A DNA stretch of 40,663 nucleotides, taken from contig CAJWHS010000014.1 in NCBI GenBank assembly GCA_913041415.1, positions 1 through 40,663 on the forward strand, in the 5' to 3' direction. Positions 9,122 to 16,285 of the stretch are shown here, in pieces. The translations under genes were made by a program, and so were the position numbers. Numbering within the stretch: the first letter of the stretch is position 1; each line of letters begins with the position of its first letter. The notes beneath the pieces are model-generated. The model was not told the DNA's origin and searched no databases. It was given only the letters and a program-made list of their open reading frames with translations. This DNA comes from an uncultured Acidimicrobiaceae bacterium (GTDB lineage Bacteria > Actinomycetota > Acidimicrobiia > Acidimicrobiales > Aldehydirespiratoraceae).

Positions 9122-9580
9122 TCACTCGCCGATATCTTCGTTCCAGAGCTCGGGCTCGTCGGCGATGAACTCGGTCATCATTTCCACGCACTGGGGATCG
9201 TTGGCGCGCACGAGTTCGACGCCACGTGACTCGAGGTACGACTCGGCTCCCATGAAAGTCTCGTTCTCACCGATCACGATGCGAGGGATGCCGTAGAGCA
9301 GCGCCGCGCCCGTGCACATATCGCACGGCGACAAGGTCGTGTAGAGCGTGGCTCGTCGATAGTCGGCGGCGGAGCGTCGCCCTGCGTTTTCAAGACAGTC
9401 AGTCTCACCGTGGAGGATGGCGCTGCCGTTCTGGACGCGACGGTTGTGGCCTCGACCGACAATCTCGCCGTCGATCATTAACGACGAGCCGATCGGGATA
9501 CCGCCCTCGGACCGGCCGATCCTCGCTTCCTCGATCGCCGCAGCGAGGCCACGACGATCGTCGTCGGAGAGTTCGGGCAT
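9122..9580 (-). CDS. Cytosine deaminase, fungal FCY1-like (nucleoside deaminase superfamily)
   Basis: HGETDCLENAGR (HAE-type site) and TLSPCDMCTGAALLYGIPRIVIGEN; C-terminus WNEDIGE; resembles yeast FCY1 over full length by recall. Confidence 0.85.
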   Translation of the reverse strand: MPELSDDDRRGLAAAIEEARIGRSEGGIPIGSSLMIDGEIVGRGHNRRVQNGSAILHGETDCLENAGRRSAADYRRATLYTTLSPCDMCTGAALLYGIPRIVIGENETFMGAESYLESRGVELVRANDPQCVEMMTEFIADEPELWNEDIGE

Positions 9581-10425
9581 CAGAACTCGTAGCTCCCGAT
9601 GCCGTAGAAGCCCGACGAGGCGGTCTTCGGCAGGCCGAACGGTTCGCCGATCGCTCCCGGCGTATGAGCGGCCGGTCGGTCACCGAGCACGCTCACCCGA
9701 CGCAGCTCGCGGCGCCCCTCCGTGTCGTTGACCATGATGTGGAGGGTCACCCGCTCGTCCCACATCACAACATCACCAGGCGACCACCGCCACCGGACGG
9801 AGAACTGGACCTGCTCCTGCCACCGAAAGAGGTACGACAGCAGCACCTGGGACTCCGGTCGCGACAACTGCGGAATCCGTCGCGAGAACTGCTTGTTGAC
9901 GAACAACGCCGGACGTCCCGTGTCGGGATGGGCACGCACCACCGGATGCTCGGCACTCTTGTCGCCGCGAGCGTCGTCGTGGATGCAGGTCAGCCCTGCG
10001 AGGAAACCCTGCATCGCCGGCGAGAGCGAGTCGTGCGCCGCATGACCATCGATGAACATGGTGTCGCCGCCGTGAGAGGGGCAGTCGACCATGTGCAGCA
10101 GCGCGATCGCCGGTGGCTGCTCGAGGAAGGTGGCGTCGGTATGCCAGAGATCGGCCTTGACCTGGTGCATCGAGTCGAGGCTGATCACCTCCGGGATGTC
10201 AGGGTCGACCGAGTCGAGATACGGCACCGGGTCGACCGTGCCGAAAAGACCGGCGATGTCGCGCAGGCCACGAAGCGAGGGGTCGATGCCCGGCAGCGCC
10301 AGCATCAAGTGGTCACCCAGTGCCTTGGTGAGCTGAGCAACGACGCCATCGTCGATGGCGTCGAGGTCGAGTCCGTGCACTTCGGCACCCATTCTGGCCA
10401 CCGGCCGGATGTCCAAGTCGCTCAT
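9580..10425 (-). CDS. TauD/TfdA-family Fe(II)/2-oxoglutarate dioxygenase
   Basis: WHTDATFLEQPP (HxD), HGGDTMFID, WDERVTLHIMVND...RRVSV. Confidence 0.87.
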   Translation of the reverse strand: MSDLDIRPVARMGAEVHGLDLDAIDDGVVAQLTKALGDHLMLALPGIDPSLRGLRDIAGLFGTVDPVPYLDSVDPDIPEVISLDSMHQVKADLWHTDATFLEQPPAIALLHMVDCPSHGGDTMFIDGHAAHDSLSPAMQGFLAGLTCIHDDARGDKSAEHPVVRAHPDTGRPALFVNKQFSRRIPQLSRPESQVLLSYLFRWQEQVQFSVRWRWSPGDVVMWDERVTLHIMVNDTEGRRELRRVSVLGDRPAAHTPGAIGEPFGLPKTASSGFYGIGSYEF

Positions 10426-10648
10426 GAGGCCCTTCTCCGTGTGGACTCGGGAGCTTAGGGCCTCAATGCCCCGCAGACGAGATGGCAGTCCTCGGCGACC
10501 GAGGGCGGATTCGGCACCATCGGATCACGCCAGAGATGCCCTGCCGGTCATCGGGCTTCACCTAGACACAGGGTCATTGAGCTTCATCCTTCGAGACGAG
10601 GCTTCGCTCACACCCCGACATCGCCCGCCGCCACTACGCCGACCTGGC

Positions 10649-11875
10649 CTAACGCGCCTCGTGAGGGGTCGGGCTCGGCGGACGACGACCGGTCTCGCCG
10701 ATCATCAGCGCGATCCAGGCGACACCGGCGAGCAGGATGCCACCGAGCACGAAGGCCGAGACGTCGAGCCCGGCGACGTCCGCGACGACACCGACAACGA
10801 GCGGGCCGAGAAAGAGGCCCAGATTCGACACCATGGTGAACCCGGCAAGGTACGGGCCCTCTTCGCCCTCAGGGGCGAGGTCGGCTCCGAGGGTCAGGAC
10901 CGCACCCGAGGTAACGCCGTTCCCGGCGCCGATCAGCACGCTGGCGATCGCGACGTCGGTGGCGTCGTCGGCGAGGCCTAGCAACACCAACCCGATCGCC
11001 ATGACCGTGAAAGCTGGGACGATCGAATAGAGCCGTCCGAAACGGTCCATGATCACGCCCGAAATGGGAAAGACGACGAAGTCGATCACGGTGCCAACGG
11101 CAAGGAGGCCCCCAATCTCCGCGACCGAGAGCCCAAGTCGATCGGCGACCAGCGGGATAATCACGTAGCGACCTTCCCGGCCGGCCTGGATCAGCATCGG
11201 GCCGACGCCGCCTCGGGCCACCCGGCCTCGGTGACGACGCAACGATGCTCGCACCGCCACCGGCGGGGCGGCATCAACGATGCGCTGGTCCTCGCGGCCA
11301 CCGGGGAGGATCCAGAAGACGGCACCGACCGCCATGACGGCGCCAGCGAGCACGAAGGCGGCTCGGAAGCTCACCGCCTCGGCGACCGCCCCACCGAGGA
11401 CAGGACCGATGACGAGCGCGAGTCGGTGCGTACCGCCCATACCCGAGTTGACGCGTCCCCGGAACCGGATCGGGACACCACGGGTGATGAAGAGTTGGCG
11501 CGACTGGCCCACCGATCCGAATCCGGAGCCCGCAACGAACCGTGCAAGAACCAACAGCAAAGCGGTCTCGGTAAGTCCGAACAGCACCACGCTCGTGGCC
11601 GCGGCAGCGATGGCGATAAGGAGCAGGTGATCGTTCGTACGCCGCTCCGCGAAAGAACTGGCAGGAATCCCGACGAGCGCAGCACCGACGCCGAAGGCCC
11701 CCATCACCACGCCGACCGCCGCAAGGCTGACACCAGTGTCCTCAAGGTAAAGTGGGACGATCGGCAAGATGATGCCGACGCCGAGCGTCATCATCGCGAT
11801 GGGCACGAAGAGCGGCGGGATCAACCGGCGCAACTCAGCCCACACGGACCGATCCGGATCGAGCTCCCGGGCCAC
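10649..11875 (-). CDS. MFS transporter
   Basis: About 12 hydrophobic segments, GRVNSGMGGTHRLALVIGPVLGGAVAE; likely GTG start at 11875 just after SDR stop. Confidence 0.87.
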   Translation of the reverse strand: MARELDPDRSVWAELRRLIPPLFVPIAMMTLGVGIILPIVPLYLEDTGVSLAAVGVVMGAFGVGAALVGIPASSFAERRTNDHLLLIAIAAAATSVVLFGLTETALLLVLARFVAGSGFGSVGQSRQLFITRGVPIRFRGRVNSGMGGTHRLALVIGPVLGGAVAEAVSFRAAFVLAGAVMAVGAVFWILPGGREDQRIVDAAPPVAVRASLRRHRGRVARGGVGPMLIQAGREGRYVIIPLVADRLGLSVAEIGGLLAVGTVIDFVVFPISGVIMDRFGRLYSIVPAFTVMAIGLVLLGLADDATDVAIASVLIGAGNGVTSGAVLTLGADLAPEGEEGPYLAGFTMVSNLGLFLGPLVVGVVADVAGLDVSAFVLGGILLAGVAWIALMIGETGRRPPSPTPHEAR

Positions 11876-11876
11876 G

Positions 11877-12656
11877 TCAGTCGCCAAGGTCAGGAGCCCA
11901 CGACGATCCGTTGATGTGGCCACCGCCGTCGACGAACAAGGTGTTGCCGGTGAGATAGCGGCTGGCATCGCTCGCAAGGAAGACTGCGACCGGTGCGATG
12001 TCGTCATCTGGATCACCCATGCGACCCATCGGGTTGCCGGCGTCGGCCGCCGCCTCGAGTTCCGGATTCTGTTGCATGACCCGCCGGAACGAGGCCGACT
12101 TCGCCGCCGGGCAGACCACGTTGACGGTGATGCCGGTCGACGCCCACTCGCGGGCAGCGGTGCGGCTCGCCGCCCGCAGCGCCTCCTTGGCGCTGTTGTA
12201 TTCGAGCGTGCCCATGTGCGCGTTGACCCCGTTGAGCGATGCCATGTTGATGATGCGGCCCCAGCCCTTCGGCTTCATCACGGCGTGCGCAGCGTTCATC
12301 GCCCAGAGCGGCCCCAGGAAACCGATGTCGAGACCACCTTGCACGAGCTCAGGCGTCTTGTGCTCGACCCGACTGATGCGACCACCGCCCCAGGCGTTGT
12401 TGACGAGCACGTCAAGCGTGCCGAAGTGATCAACGGCGGCCGTGACCGCCGACTCGACCTGGCTCTTGTCGGCGACATCGCACGCCACGAAGTGGCCGGC
12501 GTCGCCGAGCGAGCCGGCAACGGCGCGCCCCGTGTCCGGGTCGATCTCGGCAACAACCACTCGTGCCCCCTCGGCGGCGAACACCCGAGCAATGCCCGCA
12601 CCAATGCCGTCACCGGCCCCGGTGACGAGCGCGACCTTTCCCTCCAACTGCCCCAT
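11877..12656 (-). CDS. SDR family NAD(P)-dependent oxidoreductase
   Basis: KVALVTGAGDGIGAGIARVFA (TGxxxGxG), YNSAKEALR (YxxxK). Confidence 0.92.
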   Translation of the reverse strand: MGQLEGKVALVTGAGDGIGAGIARVFAAEGARVVVAEIDPDTGRAVAGSLGDAGHFVACDVADKSQVESAVTAAVDHFGTLDVLVNNAWGGGRISRVEHKTPELVQGGLDIGFLGPLWAMNAAHAVMKPKGWGRIINMASLNGVNAHMGTLEYNSAKEALRAASRTAAREWASTGITVNVVCPAAKSASFRRVMQQNPELEAAADAGNPMGRMGDPDDDIAPVAVFLASDASRYLTGNTLFVDGGGHINGSSWAPDLGD

Positions 12657-12705
12657 GCCGCGACCGTATTCGGAATCGGGCGGGTCCGCCCACTACGTTT
12701 CGCCC

Positions 12706-13743
12706 ATGCTGCCCCACCCAGACGTCGCCCATCCCGAACTCGGCTTTTACACCCTCGCCGGTGCGCCCGAAACGACACGAGCGCTGATCGACGAAGTACG
12801 CGAGGCCGAGGACCTCGGTCTGGGATACGCCTTCGTCTCGGAGCGCTACTACAAGAAGGAGGCGGCGGTGCAGAGCGGTGCGGTCGGCGCGGTGAGCGAG
12901 AAGATCGCTATCGCCACCGGTGTCACCAACCACAACACGCGTCACCCGATGGTCACCGCCGGCTACGCCCACACCATGCAGAGCCTCACCGACGGCCGCT
13001 TCGTCCTCGGCCTCGGTCGCGGGATCACGCGGATGCAGGACGCGTTCGGCCTAGGCCGTATCTCCACGGCCCAGATGGAGGATTTCGCCGGACTCATGCG
13101 ACGTCTCTTTCGTGGCGAAGCGATCATCGGCCATGAAGGCCCGGCCGGAAAGTACCCCGTGCTCCACCTCAACGCCGGTCTTGATGAGCACCTCCCGATG
13201 GGGATCAGTGCCTTTGGCCCGGAGACACTGAAACTTGGCGGACGGGCGTTCGATCAAGTCATCCTGCACACCTTCTTCACCGAGGAGACGACTCGACGAT
13301 GCGTCGACACGGTGAAGCAGGCGGCCGTCGACGCAGGGCGAGATCCCGACGACGTGCAGGTCTGGTCGTGCTTCGCCGTCGTGAGCGACGAAATCAGCGA
13401 GGACGTCCGGCTCAAGAAGACGGTGGGGCGGCTCGCGACCTATCTCCAGGGCTACGGCGACCTGATGGTGAAGACCAACGGGTGGGATCCCGCCGCGCTC
13501 GATGCGTTCCATGCAGACGAGTTCGTCTCTACGTTCCGTGGCGCGCTCGACGATGTCGCCACGCCCGACCAACTCGCTCACGTCGCCACCTTGATCCCCA
13601 ACGAGTGGCTCACCCCAATGGCGACCGGGTCGCCGGCTCAGTGCGCCGAGGCGGTGAAGGGCCAGCTCGACATGGGCTGCGACGGCGTGATCATGCACGG
13701 CGTCAACCCGAGCCAGCTCCGCTCGGTGATCGAGGCCTACTGA
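12706..13743 (+). CDS. LLM class (F420-dependent type) oxidoreductase
   Basis: From ATG 12706: MLPHPDVAHPELGFYTLAGAPETTRALIDEVREAEDLGLGYAFVSERYY...IATGVTNHNTRHPMVTAGYAHTMQSLTDGRFVLGLGRG. Confidence 0.88.
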   Translation: MLPHPDVAHPELGFYTLAGAPETTRALIDEVREAEDLGLGYAFVSERYYKKEAAVQSGAVGAVSEKIAIATGVTNHNTRHPMVTAGYAHTMQSLTDGRFVLGLGRGITRMQDAFGLGRISTAQMEDFAGLMRRLFRGEAIIGHEGPAGKYPVLHLNAGLDEHLPMGISAFGPETLKLGGRAFDQVILHTFFTEETTRRCVDTVKQAAVDAGRDPDDVQVWSCFAVVSDEISEDVRLKKTVGRLATYLQGYGDLMVKTNGWDPAALDAFHADEFVSTFRGALDDVATPDQLAHVATLIPNEWLTPMATGSPAQCAEAVKGQLDMGCDGVIMHGVNPSQLRSVIEAY

Positions 13744-14633
13744 GCAGCGGTTCGGGTGAGCTCAGTGATCGCGTTCGCGACGATCGTCTGCGGTTCGTCG
13801 ATCCGGCTCAGACGGACAAGCGCGACACGGGCGACAGCGTCAGCAACCTTCACATAGGCCACGTTGGGGAGCTGGAGTCGACGCACGCCCGCAGGTACGA
13901 GAGCGACCCCCTCCCCCGCCGCCACCAGACCAACGATCGTCGTGTACTCGGTTGCTTCGATCGCCGGGTCGTACCCGACGTCGTGACCGCCGAGCAGCGA
14001 CCGAAGTTCGGCGTGCAGCGAGGGTGAACTCGTTCGCGAGAACCCCACGAACGTCTCCCGCGTGAGCCGCCGCAGCGACACCGTCCGTTGACCGGCAACG
14101 GCGTGGTCAGCCGGCACGGCGAGCATGAATCGATCATGGCCAAGCACCGCCGAGTCGACTACCGGCCGAACCGGCACCGTACGAGCCAAGCCCAGGTCGA
14201 TGTCGCCATCGACGAGAGCTCGGGCCTGCTCATCAGACGACATGGTTTGGAGCTCGACATCGGCCTCGGGCCACGCCGAGCGAAACCGGTGAAGGAACCA
14301 TGGGACGAACTCAAAGGCGGTCGAGTCGACAAAACCCAGACGCAGACGACCACGGGCACCAATACGAAGCTCTTCCGCCGCCCGGGCAACCCCCTGCGCC
14401 GAGACCAAAAGCTGTCGTGCGTGCGGCAGAAGAGCTGCGCCGTCGGGAGTCAGCGCCACTCGCCGCGTGGTGCGCTCAAGGAGCGCAAGACTGAGGTCGG
14501 CTTCGAGCTGCCGGATCTGCTGACTGAGTGCCGGCTGGGCGATGTGAAGGCGGTCGGCGGCCCGTCCGAAGTGCAGTTCCTCGGCCACGGCGACGAAGGC
14601 GTCGAGGCGCCGCAGGTTCGCCAAGTCACTCAT
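13737..14633 (-). CDS. LysR family transcriptional regulator
   Basis: N-terminal HTH: LRRLDAFVAVAEELHFGRAADRLHIAQPALSQQIRQLEADLSLALLERTTRRVALTPDG; divergent to soxB. Confidence 0.94.
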   Translation of the reverse strand: MSDLANLRRLDAFVAVAEELHFGRAADRLHIAQPALSQQIRQLEADLSLALLERTTRRVALTPDGAALLPHARQLLVSAQGVARAAEELRIGARGRLRLGFVDSTAFEFVPWFLHRFRSAWPEADVELQTMSSDEQARALVDGDIDLGLARTVPVRPVVDSAVLGHDRFMLAVPADHAVAGQRTVSLRRLTRETFVGFSRTSSPSLHAELRSLLGGHDVGYDPAIEATEYTTIVGLVAAGEGVALVPAGVRRLQLPNVAYVKVADAVARVALVRLSRIDEPQTIVANAITELTRTAAQ

Positions 14634-14643
14634 CTACAAATCA

Positions 14644-14659
14644 TATCAATCTTGCTGAA
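14644..14659. promoter_or_regulatory. Candidate regulatory motif TATCAATCTTGCTGAA in LysR/soxB divergent intergenic region
   Basis: 15/16 identical to 3846-3861 (TATTAATCTTGCTGAA), upstream of the left transporter operon. Confidence 0.4.
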
Positions 14660-14702
14660 TTCCCTCCTTCACCCGCATGAGCGGATCGGGCAGACTGAGT
14701 CG

Positions 14703-15998
14703 ATGGGGAAGAACAAACCACCGGCCAAGTACTCCGCGGTCGGGCTGCTCTGGAGAGGTCTCCGGAAGCAGTCGTGGCCGCGGGTCTGGCGTGAGCCGGA
14801 GTTCAAGAACACCTACGATGTGGTGATCATCGGCGGCGGCGTCCACGGGCTCGCTACGGCGTACTACTTGGCATCGAACCACGGCATCACCAACGTCGCG
14901 GTCATCGACAAGCAGTACCTCGGCAGCGGCGGATCAGGCCGAAACACCGCCATCGTTCGCTCGAACTATCTGACGCCTGAAGGCGTGGCGTTCTACGACC
15001 GCAGCCTCGACCTCTACCACTCGATGTCGAACGACTTGAACCTCAACGTGATGTTCAGCGAGCGCGGTCACCTGACCCTCGCCCACACCGACTCGGCACT
15101 GCGGACGATGAACTGGCGGGCCGAGGTCAACAAGCTGCAGGGCATCAACTCGTCGGTGATCACGCCGGCCGAGATCAAGAAGCTCGCCCCATCGCTCGAT
15201 GTCAGTGCCGACACCCGGTACCCGATCCTCGGCGCGCTCTACCACCCGCCCGGTGGCACGATCCGTCACGATGCCGTCGTGTGGGGGTACGCCCGCAGCG
15301 CCGATGCCTATGGCATCGACCTCCATCAAAAGACCGAAGTGCTCGACATCCTCGTCGAGGGAGGTTCCGGCCCCAAGGGCAAGGGCCCCGGCGGCAAGGT
15401 CACCGGCGTGCGCACCAGCAAAGGCGACATCCACGCACCGACCGTCGTGAACTGCACGGCCGGTTGGGCCAGCCAGCTGTCGAACATGACCGGCGTGACC
15501 CTCCCCATCACGACCCACCCGCTGCAGGCAGCCGTCACCGAACCGGTGAAGACCTTCCTGCCGACCGTGGTCGTGTCCGGTTCGCTGCACGTCTACGTCA
15601 GCCAGACCGACCGCGGCGAACTCGTCTTCGGCGCCTCGGTCGACCCCGTCGCTACCTACAACATGGGCGGCACACTCGAATTCACCGAAGAGCTCGCCGG
15701 GCACGTGCTCGAACTGATGCCGGGCATCTCAAAGATGCGCCTGCTGCGGCAGTGGGCCGGCCTCTGCGACATGACCCCCGACTACTCGCCCGTCATGGGG
15801 CCGACCCCGGTCGACGGGTTCTTTGTCGACGTCGGGTGGGGCACCTACGGCTTCAAAGCCGGACCCGTGTCAGGGGAACAGATGGCGGCCTGCGTCGCGA
15901 ACGGCGCCACGCCGGAACTCATCAAGCCCTTCGAACTCAGCCGTTTCACCGAGGGAACCCTCGTCGGTGAAAAGGGCGCTGCTGCGGTGGGGCACTGA
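14703..15998 (+). CDS. soxB: Sarcosine oxidase beta subunit
   Basis: YDVVIIGGGVHGLATAYYLA (dinucleotide fold), SGGSGRNTAIVRSNYLTPEG, HPPGGTIRHDAVVWGYAR; likely ATG at 14703. Confidence 0.93.
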   Translation: MGKNKPPAKYSAVGLLWRGLRKQSWPRVWREPEFKNTYDVVIIGGGVHGLATAYYLASNHGITNVAVIDKQYLGSGGSGRNTAIVRSNYLTPEGVAFYDRSLDLYHSMSNDLNLNVMFSERGHLTLAHTDSALRTMNWRAEVNKLQGINSSVITPAEIKKLAPSLDVSADTRYPILGALYHPPGGTIRHDAVVWGYARSADAYGIDLHQKTEVLDILVEGGSGPKGKGPGGKVTGVRTSKGDIHAPTVVNCTAGWASQLSNMTGVTLPITTHPLQAAVTEPVKTFLPTVVVSGSLHVYVSQTDRGELVFGASVDPVATYNMGGTLEFTEELAGHVLELMPGISKMRLLRQWAGLCDMTPDYSPVMGPTPVDGFFVDVGWGTYGFKAGPVSGEQMAACVANGATPELIKPFELSRFTEGTLVGEKGAAAVGH

Positions 15999-16000
15999 TC

Positions 16001-16285
16001 ATGTTGTTGGTTCCTTGCCCCCACTGCGGCCCGATGAACGCAGGCGACCTGACATACAACGGCGAGTCACACCGTCGACCCGACCCGAAGACCTGCACTC
16101 CCAAGGAGTGGCGCACCTATCTGTACCTGCGGGAGAACCCGTCGGGCTGGTTGCTCGAGAACTGGTACTGCAGCTCCGGTTGCCGCAAGCACTTCAAGAT
16201 CGAACGCCACACCCTCACCGGCGAGTTGCGAGCGCCGGTGCTGCCCGGCCGCAAGCCAGGCGCGACCCAGGGAGACATGAAGTGA
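16001..16285 (+). CDS. soxD: Sarcosine oxidase delta subunit
   Basis: LVPCPHCGPMNAGDLTYNGE...NWYCSSGCRKHFKIERHTLTGE. Confidence 0.93.
   Translation: MLLVPCPHCGPMNAGDLTYNGESHRRPDPKTCTPKEWRTYLYLRENPSGWLLENWYCSSGCRKHFKIERHTLTGELRAPVLPGRKPGATQGDMK

Noticed and set aside
15823-16281. N-terminal extension of the soxA ORF back to 15823
   Set aside because: Overlaps soxB and soxD; family alignment supports the GTG start at 16282.
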